The notes below the pieces were generated by a model. That model was not told the origin of the DNA, made no database searches, and was given only the letters and a program-made list of their open reading frames with translations. From Streptomyces sp. CB02261 (GTDB lineage: Bacteria; Actinomycetota; Actinomycetes; Streptomycetales; Streptomycetaceae), in assembly GCF_001905665.1 (NCBI RefSeq), contig NZ_LIVX01000014.1:1-64000 (forward strand): a stretch of DNA of 64,000 nt. The letters are read 5' to 3'. Shown piece after piece: positions 42,375 to 50,539 of the stretch (position 1 is the first letter of the stretch; every line of letters starts with the position of its first letter). Made by a program: the position numbers and the translations under genes.

Positions 42375-43709
42375 ATGAACCTCTCGTTACGCCGCCGTTG
42401 GCCCCTCGTCGGACTTCTGCTCGCCGCCTGCCTCGGCAGCCTCGCGCCCGCCGCCGGTGCCGCCACCGGCCCGGCCACGCCCGACCCGGCACGCGAACTC
42501 GCCCGCACGGCACAGCCCCTGACCGACCTGCGCCCGCTCGACCGGATGATCGGCCCGGCCAAGGTCGTCGGGATCGGCGAGGCCACCCACAGCTCGGCCG
42601 ATTTCTTCACCGCCAAGCACCGGATCTTCGAGCACCTGGTGGAGCGGCGGGGCTTCACCACCTTCGCCCTGGAGGCCAACTGGTCCACCGGACTGCTCGT
42701 CGACGAGTGGGTCCGTACCGGCCGCGGCGACATCCGGAAGATCATGCGGGACGAGTTCCAGGAGTCGTACCGCCTCTGGAACACCGAGGAGTACCTCGAC
42801 CTCTTCCGCTGGATGCGGCGGCACAACCAGCTCCACCCCGGGCACCAGGTCCGCTTCATGGGCAACGACCTCGGCTACGCGGGCGGGAACGTCTTCGACG
42901 AGGTCACCTCGTACGTGGCCCGCGTCCACCCGGCGCTCCTCCCCCGCTTCCGTGAGCTGTACCGGGCCTCGCGCCCCACGGGCCCTGTGGAGGCGTGGAT
43001 GAGGGGGTACCTGACCAGGCCGCGGCCCGAACGGCAGCGGATGGCCGCCGAGGTGAACGCCGCCCTCGCCCTGCTCGAGCGCCAGCGCCCCGGCGATGAC
43101 GCACGCGCGCGTGAGGCCGCCGCGTGGGCCGTGCAGCACGCGCGGGCCATCGCCCAGGTCGGCACCGAGTACGCGCACGACTTCCTGTCGGAGGAGGGGG
43201 TCGCCGCGGCGATGCTCCACCGGGACCGGGTCATGGCGGAGAACACCGTGTGGTGGCAGCGGCAGACCGGCGACCGGATCCTGCTCTCCGCGCACAACGG
43301 GCACGTCGGCTACGAGACCACGAGGCCGGAGCAGTACCCGCGGCTCCAGGGCGCCTTCCTCCGCGACGCCCTCGGCCGGGACTACGTGAGCGTCGGCACC
43401 TCCTTCGGGCAGGGCTCGTTCAACGCCCACGACACCGAGGCCCCCGGCGAGCCGCTGCGGGCCTTCACCGTCGGACCGCTCGGCCCGGACAGCAACGCCC
43501 ACACCCTCGACCGGGTCGCGCCCGGCGCCTTCTACCTGGATCTGCGGCACACGGCACCGGCGGCGCGCGCCTGGCTGGGCACGCACCGGCCGAGCCGCGC
43601 CATCGGGACCGCGTACCCGTGGCCCGGCGATGTCGCCCCGGTCCGCCTCTCCACGGCGTACGACCTCCTCATCCACTTCCCCCGGGTCACCGCGGCACGA
43701 CTGCGCTGA
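42375..43709 (+). CDS. Secreted erythromycin-esterase-family hydrolase
   Basis: The 444-residue protein has a signal peptide (residues 1 to about 29, ending GAAT) and an EreA-like domain with the His-rich catalytic region (VVGIGEATHSSADFF, and SAHNGHVGYET). The family includes macrolide esterases, but secreted members outside resistance loci have other or unknown substrates. Codon 5 is TTA (42387-42389), the rare bldA-dependent Leu codon, so translation may be developmentally controlled. No clear ribosome site precedes the ATG. Confidence 0.82.
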   Translation: MNLSLRRRWPLVGLLLAACLGSLAPAAGAATGPATPDPARELARTAQPLTDLRPLDRMIGPAKVVGIGEATHSSADFFTAKHRIFEHLVERRGFTTFALEANWSTGLLVDEWVRTGRGDIRKIMRDEFQESYRLWNTEEYLDLFRWMRRHNQLHPGHQVRFMGNDLGYAGGNVFDEVTSYVARVHPALLPRFRELYRASRPTGPVEAWMRGYLTRPRPERQRMAAEVNAALALLERQRPGDDARAREAAAWAVQHARAIAQVGTEYAHDFLSEEGVAAAMLHRDRVMAENTVWWQRQTGDRILLSAHNGHVGYETTRPEQYPRLQGAFLRDALGRDYVSVGTSFGQGSFNAHDTEAPGEPLRAFTVGPLGPDSNAHTLDRVAPGAFYLDLRHTAPAARAWLGTHRPSRAIGTAYPWPGDVAPVRLSTAYDLLIHFPRVTAARLR

Positions 43710-43725
43710 TCAGAGGCGTGCCCGG

Positions 43726-43752
43726 CCCGGCGGACGGAGGGACTCCGCCGGG
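43726..43752 (+). terminator. Hairpin after the esterase gene
   Basis: CCCGGCGGA pairs with TCCGCCGGG around a 9-nt loop, 16 bp after the stop codon. Confidence 0.5.
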
Positions 43753-43869
43753 CACCGGGGGCCTCTTCCGCCCCGCTGATGGCTGCCATCGTCATTTCGA
43801 TGGAACACCGCGGCGCGCTCGTTCGTCCCTCTGATACCGCGGAAGGACCAGCGACGGAGGTGGCGGGAG

Positions 43870-44484
43870 ATGGCCGGTTTCCGGAGTCTCGCGAGACAGG
43901 TGCGCGATCCGGGGTGCGACACGGCACTGCGCAGGTACTCGCTGCGCAAGTGCTTGGAGCGGTTCGCGCCGTACGGGCACCGGGCGACGTGGGACCATCT
44001 GTGCCGTCGGCACAGGTTCGGACCCGAGGACCGGGAGCTGGACCCCGGGCGGCTGATCGCCGCGCTCGACGAGCTGGAGGAGGCGCGGGCCGTATGGCTC
44101 GCGTACGAGGAGGAGTTCGCCGCCCGGCGGCGGCGCGAGAAGCAGGAGGGCCTGCGCCGCCTCGGGGCGCTCGACGACTGGCACCGCCGGGTCTGGGGCG
44201 GCAACGGAGTGGTCCGGTGCGGCGATCCCGCGGTGCATCCGTCGGACCCGCTGCCGGAGGTGCTGCGGCGGCTGATCGGGGCGCTGGAGCGCGGGCCGGG
44301 CGAGAGGTGCCCGGTGTGCGCGGGACCGCGCATCGAGTGGACCGGTCCGGGGGACGCGTACGAGCCGGGAGTCGGACCGGTCTGCGGGGACTGCGGGGTG
44401 GGCGTGCCGCGCGCGGTGCTCACCTCGGGGGCGCTGGCCCGTGCCCGCGGGGAGCGGAGCCGGTCGCTGGCCTCGGCGGCGTGA
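43870..44484 (+). CDS. Hypothetical protein with a C-terminal zinc ribbon
   Basis: The 204-residue protein is Arg-rich and helical. The C-terminus has CPVCAGPRIEW and CGDCGVGVPRA (Cys-x2-Cys twice, about residues 155 and 182), a likely zinc ribbon. I recognise no family. GGAGGTG lies 7 bp before the ATG at 43870, supporting it as a gene. It converges with soxR. DNA or RNA binding is a guess. Confidence 0.6.
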   Translation: MAGFRSLARQVRDPGCDTALRRYSLRKCLERFAPYGHRATWDHLCRRHRFGPEDRELDPGRLIAALDELEEARAVWLAYEEEFAARRRREKQEGLRRLGALDDWHRRVWGGNGVVRCGDPAVHPSDPLPEVLRRLIGALERGPGERCPVCAGPRIEWTGPGDAYEPGVGPVCGDCGVGVPRAVLTSGALARARGERSRSLASAA

Positions 44485-44510
44485 GCGGGCGGGCCTCGTG
44501 ACGGCGGCCC

Positions 44511-44996
44511 TCAGGGGCCGGGGGTGCCGTCCGAGGCGGGTCGGCGGACCGGCAGCAGGCGGGAGCCGGCCATGCGTTGACCCACGACGTCGTCGGGGTT
44601 GGACAGGACGCAGGTCTCGAGCGAGAGACAGCCGCAGCCGATGCAGTCCGTCAGGTGGTCGCGGAGCCGGCCCAGCTGTGTGATGCGCTCGTCGAGCTCG
44701 GTGCGCCACGCGGCCGAGAGCTTCGCCCAGTCGTCGTTGGTGGGGGTGCGCTCCTCGGGGAGCTGGGCGAGCGCCTCGCGGATGGTCGCCAAGGGGATCC
44801 CGACCCGCTGCGCGGCGCGGACGAAGGCGACCCGGCGCAGGGCGTCACGGCTGTAGCGGCGCTGGTTCCCGGCGGTGCGGCGGCTGCTGATGAGCCCCTT
44901 CGCCTCGTAGAAGTGGAGGGCGGAGACGGCCGCCCCGCTCCGGGCGGAGAGCTGGCCGACGGTGAGTTCGTGGATCTTCTCTGGAATCTGCGGCAC
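44511..44996 (-). CDS. soxR: Redox-sensitive transcriptional regulator SoxR
   Basis: The 161-residue MerR-family protein has the winged helix (LTVGQLSARSGAAVSALHFYEAKGLI), a dimerisation helix, and the 2Fe-2S ligands CIGCGCLSLETC (Cys118, 121, 123, 129). In Streptomyces SoxR senses redox-active compounds, including the organism's own pigments, and induces a few oxidoreductase and transporter genes. It is divergent from the MaoC gene. I see no CCTCAAC-type SoxR box in the intergenic region. Confidence 0.93.
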   Translation of the reverse strand: MPQIPEKIHELTVGQLSARSGAAVSALHFYEAKGLISSRRTAGNQRRYSRDALRRVAFVRAAQRVGIPLATIREALAQLPEERTPTNDDWAKLSAAWRTELDERITQLGRLRDHLTDCIGCGCLSLETCVLSNPDDVVGQRMAGSRLLPVRRPASDGTPGP

Positions 44997-45067
44997 CAGG
45001 CGACCCTACTGGTCCGTGGCGCGTGCACCTTCCGGCCGTTGACAGCGCACCCCTCACCCCCACATGC

Positions 45068-45100
45068 TGAGCAAGCGCTTAGATACCGACCGTTGGGTAT
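45068..45100. promoter_or_regulatory. Composite operator before the MaoC gene
   Basis: The first half, TGAGCAAGCGCTTAGA (45068-45083), is identical over 16 bp to the site before the nearby tetR gene (46256-46271). It contains the palindrome AAGCGCTT and resembles KstR2-type sites. The second half, ATACC-N8-GGTAT (45083-45100), begins with ATACCGACCG, shared with operator B at 40804. Two TetR proteins may act here. Confidence 0.55.
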
Positions 45101-45122
45101 GCCGTACCAGAAGGGACAGAAC

Positions 45123-45584
45123 ATGGCCGAGCCGAGGATCTTCACCTCCGCCGAGGAGCTGCGCGCGGGGGTCGGCGAGCAGCTGGGACACAGCGACTGG
45201 CTGGAGGTCGACCAGAAGCGGATCGACCTCTTCGCGGAGGCGACCGGGGACCACCAGTGGATCCACGTGGACCCGGAGCGCGCCGCCGCCGGCCCGTTCG
45301 GCACGACGATCGCCCACGGCTATCTGACCCTGTCGCTGCTGCCGGTCTTCGTCCCGCAGGTCCTGCAGGTCGAGGGCATGAAGATGGGCATCAACTACGG
45401 CACCGAGAAGGTGCGTTTCCCCGCTCCCGTGCCGGTCGGCTCGCGGCTGCGCGCCACCGCCGTCCTGACGAAGGTCGAGGAGGCGGGCGGCGGCGTGCAG
45501 GTGACGGCGGCGGTGACGGTGGAGCGCGAGGGCTCGGACAAGCCGGTCTGCGTGGCCGAGTCGGTCTCCCGCTACTACTTCTGA
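45123..45584 (+). CDS. MaoC-family (R)-specific enoyl-CoA hydratase
   Basis: The 153-residue hot-dog-fold protein has the MaoC block FAEATGDHQWIHVDPERA with the catalytic Asp/His, and FGTTIAHGYLTLSLLP. It likely hydrates an enoyl thioester in fatty-acid or polyketide metabolism. AAGGGA precedes the ATG. Its 3' end overlaps the convergent tetR gene by 10 bp. Shared operators point to joint control with that regulator. Confidence 0.88.
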   Translation: MAEPRIFTSAEELRAGVGEQLGHSDWLEVDQKRIDLFAEATGDHQWIHVDPERAAAGPFGTTIAHGYLTLSLLPVFVPQVLQVEGMKMGINYGTEKVRFPAPVPVGSRLRATAVLTKVEEAGGGVQVTAAVTVEREGSDKPVCVAESVSRYYF

Positions 45585-46207
45585 GCGCCGACCATCCTGA
45601 GCACGAGGTCGGCGTAGAGCGCGCCGACCTCGTCGGGCGTCCGGCGGCCCTGGGTGTTGAACCAGCGCGAGACGTCGATGCAGAGGGAGAGCACGGCGAC
45701 CGTCGTGCCGGCCACGTCGGGCACGTCGAACTCGCCCGCCGCCACGCCCTCGTTGATGATGCGGCGCACCACCGCGTCGGACCGGCGGCGCAGTTCCACG
45801 ATCTCGGCGCGGTGCTCGGGGCCGAGGGCGTCGAGTTCGTACTGGACGACCCTGGCCGTCGTGTGGCGCTCGGCGTGCCAGCGGACGAAGGAGCGGACGG
45901 AGTCGGCGAGGCGGTCGGCGGCCGTGCCGTCGGCGTCGGCCGCGGCCGCGGCCGTCAGGATCTCCAGGGCCCTGTCGTGCCCGATCCGGCTGATCCGGTG
46001 GAGCAGCTCTTCCTTGGTCTTGTAGTGGATGTAGAGCGCGGCCGGGCTCATCCCGGCGCGGCCCGCGATGTCCCGGGTCGTGGTGGCGTGGTAGCCCCGC
46101 TCGGCGAACGCCTCGACGGCGGCCACCAGCAGCCGCCGGGCAGCCTCGGGCGTGACCTCGCCCCAGGGCATGTCCTCGGCCCCGGGCGTCTCCTCCGCCG
46201 CGCTCAT
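45575..46207 (-). CDS. TetR-family regulator of the MaoC gene
   Basis: The 210-residue protein has a TetR helix-turn-helix (AFAERGYHATTTRDIAGRAGMSPAALYIHYKTKEELLH) and a helical ligand domain. The ATG at 46207 has AAGGAG upstream. The same 16-bp palindrome lies before this gene and before the MaoC gene, which indicates autoregulation and repression of MaoC. The ligand is probably an acyl-CoA, by analogy with KstR2- and FadR-type regulators. Confidence 0.85.
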   Translation of the reverse strand: MSAAEETPGAEDMPWGEVTPEAARRLLVAAVEAFAERGYHATTTRDIAGRAGMSPAALYIHYKTKEELLHRISRIGHDRALEILTAAAAADADGTAADRLADSVRSFVRWHAERHTTARVVQYELDALGPEHRAEIVELRRRSDAVVRRIINEGVAAGEFDVPDVAGTTVAVLSLCIDVSRWFNTQGRRTPDEVGALYADLVLRMVGAQK

Positions 46208-46255
46208 CCCGTACTCCTTCTCGACCCCGTCAGGACGAACACCATACAACGAGGG

Positions 46256-46271
46256 TGAGCAAGCGCTTAGA
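46256..46271. promoter_or_regulatory. TetR operator before its own gene
   Basis: TGAGCAAGCGCTTAGA is an exact copy of the site at 45068-45083. It lies 49 bp before the tetR start codon. Confidence 0.6.
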
Positions 46272-46318
46272 GCGCGGCGGGGCGGAGATCATCGCCCGGG
46301 CCTCGAGGGCCCTGCGGC

Positions 46319-46606
46319 TCAGAGCTTCTGGAAGGGGTCGTGCTCGGCGAGGAGCTTCTCCAGCCGGGCCTGGTCGACCCGGCTGACGATCTGCCCGGCC
46401 TCCTGGCGGTCACGGACGACCTTGGCGAGCGTGAAGGCCGAGGTCGTGAGGTAGAGGACCGAGACGGCGAGGAAGGCGCGCACCCAGGCGCTCGCCTCCA
46501 ACTGGAAGACCCCGATGGCCACGGCCGCGAGGGCGATCCCGAAGGAGAGGACGGCCTGCGCGTAGTAGGCGGCGGTGTTCTGCTGCTTGACGGGTGTGTC
46601 GCTCAT
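46319..46606 (-). CDS. YiaA/YiaB-family inner-membrane protein
   Basis: The 95-residue protein has two predicted membrane helices (YYAQAVLSFGIALAAVAIGV and WVRAFLAVSVLYLTTSAFTL) and a charged C-terminal tail. This fits the YiaA/YiaB family of unknown function. The start at 46606 (MSDTPVKQQN) is preferred over 46618. It lies downstream of an ACAD gene but is separated by a hairpin. Confidence 0.78.
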   Translation of the reverse strand: MSDTPVKQQNTAAYYAQAVLSFGIALAAVAIGVFQLEASAWVRAFLAVSVLYLTTSAFTLAKVVRDRQEAGQIVSRVDQARLEKLLAEHDPFQKL

Positions 46607-46618
46607 GCCGGACAGCAT

Positions 46619-46650
46619 CGGACGGATGTGGCGGGTGCCACATCCGTCCG
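46619..46650 (-). terminator. Terminator after the ACAD gene
   Basis: CGGACGGATGTGGC pairs perfectly with GCCACATCCGTCCG around GGGT. It lies between the ACAD stop and the start of the YiaA-like gene. Confidence 0.6.
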
Positions 46651-46681
46651 CGTACTCAGCGAGGTACTCAGAGTGCGTCGG

Positions 46682-47833
46682 TCAGAAGGCCGACACCCCC
46701 GTCAGCGCCCGGCCGATGATGAGCTTCTGGATCTGGGTCGTGCCCTCGTACAGGGTCATCACGCGCGCGTCGCGGAGCAGCTTGCCCACCGGGTACTCGT
46801 CGATGTAGCCGTAGCCGCCGAAGACCTGGAGGGCGTTGTTCGCGGCGCGGACGGCGGCCTCGGAGGCGTACAGCTTCGCCTTGGAGGCGGCGGTCGCGAA
46901 GTCCTGGCCGCGGTCGACGAGGTCGGCGACCCGCCAGGTGAGCAGCCGGGCGGCGTCCACGTCGACGGCGATGTCGCTGATCAGCTCCTGCACGAGCTGG
47001 TAGGAGGCGATGGGCTTGCCGAACTGCTCGCGCTCCCCCGCGTAGCGCACGGCGGCGTCGAGGGCGGCCTGCGCGATGCCGACGCAGCCCGCGGCGACCG
47101 ACATGCGCCCCTTGGCGAGGGCGGACATGGCCACGGTGAAGCCCTTGCCCTCGGGGCCGAGCAGGGCGGCGGCCGGGACGCGGACGCCGTCGAGGACGAG
47201 TTCGGCGGTCGCCTGGCCGCGCAGACCGAGCTTGCCGTGGACGGGGCGGCGGGTGAGGCCGGGGGTGTCGGCGGGGACGAGGAAGGCGGAGACGCCCTTG
47301 TGGCCGGGGGCCTCTCCGGTGCGGGCGAAGAGCAGCACGACGTCGGCCCAGGTCCCGTTGGTGATGAACATCTTGGTGCCGTCGAGGACGTAGTCGTCCC
47401 CGTCCCGCACGGCCCGGGTGGCGAGGTTCCCGGCGTCGGAGCCGGTGCCGGGCTCGGTGAGGCCGAAGCAGCCGAGCGCCTCGCCGGAGGCGAGCCGGGG
47501 CAGCCACGCCCGCTTCTGCTCCTCGCTGCCCCAGGAGGCGATCGTCTTGGCGACGAGGCCGAGGGAGACCGAGACGATGCCGCGCACGGAGGAGTCGCCG
47601 CGTCCGAGCTCCTCGGTGACGAGGCAGTACGCGAGGTGGTCGCCGCCCGAACCGCCGTACTCCTCCGGGAGCGTGAGCCCGAGGAAGCCGACGGCCCCGA
47701 GCTTCTTCACGATCGCCCGGTCGACCTCCTCGGCGCGGTCCCACGCCACGGCGTGCGGGGTCACCTCGCGCGCGACGAAGTCCTCGGCGAGCCGCCGTAC
47801 GGCCTCCTGCTCCTCGCTCAGCGCCAGATCCAC
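46682..47833 (-). CDS. Acyl-CoA dehydrogenase
   Basis: The 383-residue flavoenzyme removes electrons from acyl-CoA and passes them to electron-transfer flavoprotein. It has GCFGLTEPGTGSDAGN, KMFITNGTWADV, the C-terminal QVFGGYGYIDEYPV and the catalytic Glu in LYEGTTQIQ (Glu363). This is a canonical member, unlike the ACAD at 37971. The GTG at 47833 follows GAGGGG. It is divergent from a tetR gene with a shared operator. Confidence 0.9.
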   Translation of the reverse strand: MDLALSEEQEAVRRLAEDFVAREVTPHAVAWDRAEEVDRAIVKKLGAVGFLGLTLPEEYGGSGGDHLAYCLVTEELGRGDSSVRGIVSVSLGLVAKTIASWGSEEQKRAWLPRLASGEALGCFGLTEPGTGSDAGNLATRAVRDGDDYVLDGTKMFITNGTWADVVLLFARTGEAPGHKGVSAFLVPADTPGLTRRPVHGKLGLRGQATAELVLDGVRVPAAALLGPEGKGFTVAMSALAKGRMSVAAGCVGIAQAALDAAVRYAGEREQFGKPIASYQLVQELISDIAVDVDAARLLTWRVADLVDRGQDFATAASKAKLYASEAAVRAANNALQVFGGYGYIDEYPVGKLLRDARVMTLYEGTTQIQKLIIGRALTGVSAF

Positions 47834-47869
47834 CGTGCACCCCTCACTCGGGCCGCCGCCCGGCTCATT

Positions 47870-47886
47870 AATTACCACTGCTAGTT
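47870..47886. promoter_or_regulatory. Operator between ACAD and tetR genes
   Basis: AATTACCACTGCTAGTT lies between the divergent ACAD and tetR genes and overlaps the expected -35 of tetR. A similar site, AACTAGCGCTGTTAGTT, lies before the aldehyde dehydrogenase at 63963-63979 (13 of 17 bases match). Downstream, TACTAT at 47902-47907 is a likely -10 for a leaderless tetR mRNA. Confidence 0.5.
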
Positions 47887-47914
47887 TTTTCTCCGCGGGC
47901 CTACTATGTGCGCC

Positions 47915-48598
47915 ATGGCCCGACCGCGCAAGCCCCTGCTCAGCCGAGACCGCATCGTGGAGACGGCGGGCGCCCTCGTGGACGCGGAGGGCCTCGGCGC
48001 GCTCTCCACGCGCCGGCTCGCGGCCGAACTCGGAGTGAGCGGGCCCTCGCTCTACAACCACTTCCGCACCAAGGACGAGATCCTCGACGCCGTCGCCGAC
48101 GCGGTGAGCGCGAAGATCGACCTGTCGATGTTCGCGGAGACGGACGGCCGCGACTGGGTGACGGCGCTGCGGGACTGGGCGGTGTCCTACCGCGCCGCCC
48201 TGACCGACCACCCGCACATCGTGCCGGTCCTCGCCCAGGGCCCCGGCCGCCGCCCGGCCGGTCTGCGCGTCGCCGACGCCGTCTTCGGCGCGATGGTCCG
48301 CGCGGGCTGGCCACCGGCCCAGGCCACCTCCATCGGCGCGCTCATGCGGTACTTCATCACCGGCTCCGCGCTGGGCTCCTTCGCCCGCGGCTTCGTCGAC
48401 GACGCCTCGGCCTACGACCCGGCGGACTACCCCCACCTCGGCCGGGCCCACCTCCTCGCGGAGCACCGGCAGAAGGTCGACGAGGGCGCCTTCGACACGG
48501 GCCTGCGGGCCCTGCTCGACGGGCTGCGACTCCAGTACGAGGCCCTGGACCGGCGGCCCGTGGGCTCCTCCGACCGTTCGGCCACCACCGAAGCGTGA
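47915..48598 (+). CDS. TetR-family regulator (TetR_C class)
   Basis: The 227-residue protein has a TetR helix-turn-helix (DAEGLGALSTRRLAAELGVSGPSLYNHFRTKDEIL) and a TetR_C-type effector domain. It is divergent from the ACAD gene and shares a palindrome with it. The ATG at 47915 lies 7 bp after a -10-like TACTAT, so the transcript may be leaderless; an in-frame ATG at 47906 is possible. The ArsR-type gene follows 18 bp later. Confidence 0.85.
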   Translation: MARPRKPLLSRDRIVETAGALVDAEGLGALSTRRLAAELGVSGPSLYNHFRTKDEILDAVADAVSAKIDLSMFAETDGRDWVTALRDWAVSYRAALTDHPHIVPVLAQGPGRRPAGLRVADAVFGAMVRAGWPPAQATSIGALMRYFITGSALGSFARGFVDDASAYDPADYPHLGRAHLLAEHRQKVDEGAFDTGLRALLDGLRLQYEALDRRPVGSSDRSATTEA

Positions 48599-48616
48599 GT
48601 GCGGGAGCCTGGACGC

Positions 48617-49312
48617 ATGGCAGCCAGTGACCTCGCCGCGCTCGCGGCACTCCTCGCGGACGAGACCCGCGCCGCTTTCCTGCTCGCCCTGCTCGACGGA
48701 CGCGCCTGGACCGCCGGGGAACTCGCCCGGCACGCGGGCGTGGCGCCGTCCACCACGAGCGAGCACCTCGGGAAGCTCGTCTCCGGCGGGGTGCTCGCGG
48801 AGGAACGGCAGGGGCGCCACCGGTACGTACGGCTCGCCGATCCGGGGATCGCGCACCTCGTCGAGGACCTGGCCGCCCGGTCCGAACCGGCGGTGGCCGC
48901 ACCGCCCCGCTCGCTGGGTGCCGCGAGCGCCGGGCGGGCGATGGCGCGGGGGCGGACCTGCTACGACCACCTCGCCGGACGGCTCGGCATCGTCGTCACC
49001 GAGGCGATGACCGTGCGCGGGCTGCTGCGCCAGGACACCGGTTTCGCGCTCACGGACCGGGGCCTGGCCTGGTTCGAGGAGCTGGGCGCTCCTCTCGTAC
49101 GCCGGGGCCGGCGGCCCGTCGCGCGCGGCTGCCTCGACTGGACCGAGCGGAGGCCGCACCTCGCGGGCGTCGCGGGCGCCGCGCTGTGCCGGCACGCGCT
49201 GGACGCCGGGTGGTGCGTACGGATCGGTTCGGAGCGGGCCGTGAAGGTGACCGCTGAGGGCGAGAGCGCGCTGTACGAGCGCCTGGGCATCGCTCCGGCG
49301 GAGCTGCGCTGA
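48617..49312 (+). CDS. ArsR-type winged-helix regulator
   Basis: The 231-residue protein has an N-terminal ArsR helix-turn-helix (LADETRAAFLLALLDGRAWTAGELARHAGVAPSTTSEHLGKLV, about residues 13-55). The remaining 150 residues have one motif region, CLDWTERRPHLAGVAGAALCRHAL. This is the structure of a longer ArsR subgroup without obvious metal-ligand Cys in the DNA-binding domain. The signal is unknown. ATG 48617 has GGGAG upstream. It is cotranscribed with the preceding tetR. Confidence 0.75.
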   Translation: MAASDLAALAALLADETRAAFLLALLDGRAWTAGELARHAGVAPSTTSEHLGKLVSGGVLAEERQGRHRYVRLADPGIAHLVEDLAARSEPAVAAPPRSLGAASAGRAMARGRTCYDHLAGRLGIVVTEAMTVRGLLRQDTGFALTDRGLAWFEELGAPLVRRGRRPVARGCLDWTERRPHLAGVAGAALCRHALDAGWCVRIGSERAVKVTAEGESALYERLGIAPAELR

Positions 49313-49412
49313 CCGGAGTCGGAGCATCGGCCCGGCGGAACGGAACGACGCTGACACCGTGGTCGGCGATATTGCGGTGAGCGCCGAAGGGTCCGCGCCC
49401 TACGGTCGGGCC

Positions 49413-50318
49413 ATGCAGAAGCAATCCTCGCGGCTCGCCTTCGCCGCCGCCGGTGTCACCGTGGTCCTCTGGGCCTCCGCCTTCGTCTCCATCCGCAGCG
49501 CGGGGGCGGCCTACTCCCCCGGCGCCCTCGCGCTCGGGCGGCTGCTCGCGGGGGTCCTGGTCCTCGGGGCCGTCCTCCTGGTCCGGCGCGAGGGGCTGCC
49601 GCCGCGGGCGGCCTGGCCGGGGATCGTGGTCTCGGGCCTGCTCTGGTTCGGGGTGTACATGGTGGTCCTCAACTGGGGCGAGCAGGAGGTCGACGCGGGC
49701 ACGGCCGCGATGGTGGTGAACATCGGACCGATCCTGATCGCGCTGCTCGGCGCCCGGTTCCTCAAGGAGTCGCTGCCGCCCCGGCTGCTCGCGGGCATGG
49801 CGGTGTCCTTCGCGGGGGCGGTGACCGTGGGCCTGTCGATGTCCGCCTCGTCCTCCGGCGGACACGCCTCGGTCCTGGGGGTCCTGCTCTGCGTCCTGGC
49901 GGCGATGGCGTACGCGGGCGGGGTCGTGGCCCAGAAGCCGGCCCTCGCACACGGCAGCGCGCTCCAGGTGACGACCTTCGGGTGTCTGGTGGGGGCGGTT
50001 GCCTGCCTGCCGTTCGCCGGGCAGCTGGTCGAGGAGGCGGGCCGCGCCCCGCTCTCGGCGACCCTGAACATGGTCTATCTGGGCGTGTTCCCGACCGCGC
50101 TCGCGTTCACGACCTGGGCCTACGCACTGGCGCGTACGACCGCCGGACGGATGGGGGCGACGACCTACGCCGTGCCCGCTCTGGTCGTGGTGATGGCGTG
50201 GGTGTTCCTGGGTGAGCTCCCGGGATTGCTCACCCTCGCCGGGGGCGCGCTGTGTCTGGCCGGTGTGGCTGTTTCCCGCTCGCGGTCCCGTGCTTCGACC
50301 GCCGCCGGAACGGCTTGA
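49413..50318 (+). CDS. EamA/DMT-family transporter
   Basis: The 301-residue membrane protein has ten predicted helices and two EamA repeats (FAAAGVTVVLWASAFVSIRS; AYAGGVVAQKPALAHGSALQVTT). It is a small-metabolite exporter or importer of the drug/metabolite superfamily; the substrate is unknown. The ATG at 49413 (MQKQSSRLAF) lies 7 bp after TACGGT, a possible leaderless -10. Confidence 0.85.
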   Translation: MQKQSSRLAFAAAGVTVVLWASAFVSIRSAGAAYSPGALALGRLLAGVLVLGAVLLVRREGLPPRAAWPGIVVSGLLWFGVYMVVLNWGEQEVDAGTAAMVVNIGPILIALLGARFLKESLPPRLLAGMAVSFAGAVTVGLSMSASSSGGHASVLGVLLCVLAAMAYAGGVVAQKPALAHGSALQVTTFGCLVGAVACLPFAGQLVEEAGRAPLSATLNMVYLGVFPTALAFTTWAYALARTTAGRMGATTYAVPALVVVMAWVFLGELPGLLTLAGGALCLAGVAVSRSRSRASTAAGTA

Positions 50319-50336
50319 TCCACCTGACAGGGGATA

Positions 50337-50368
50337 CCTCCGGTTCCGGTCACTTCGGGGACCGGAGG
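50337..50368 (+). terminator. Hairpin after the EamA gene
   Basis: CCTCCGGT pairs perfectly with ACCGGAGG around a 16-nt loop, 19 bp after the stop codon. Confidence 0.5.
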
Positions 50369-50490
50369 CGAGGGGTCGGTGTCCGCGACCTGGAGGGGAG
50401 ATGCCCGTCAAGCCCCAGATTCGGCCCATGGGACGGCAGGGCACGTTTCGCCGCCTCCCGGCCGGATAGTTTCGAGTCGGTCACAGGCAT

Positions 50491-50515
50491 GGGCCGGAAC
50501 ATAACGGTCCGGCCC
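50491..50515 (+). promoter_or_regulatory. Terminator-like hairpin in the leader of a TetR gene
   Basis: GGGCCGGA and TCCGGCCC pair perfectly around ACATAACGG and are followed by TTTCT. It ends 25 bp before the ATG. If the promoter is upstream, this would act as an attenuator; otherwise it is a second terminator of the EamA transcript. Confidence 0.4.
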
Positions 50516-50539
50516 TTTCTGCAAGCCGACGGGGGAGCT

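Noticed and set aside
42375..43709. Erythromycin esterase as a true macrolide resistance gene
   Set aside because: The protein has a secretion signal and no resistance or macrolide genes nearby; only the fold is supported.
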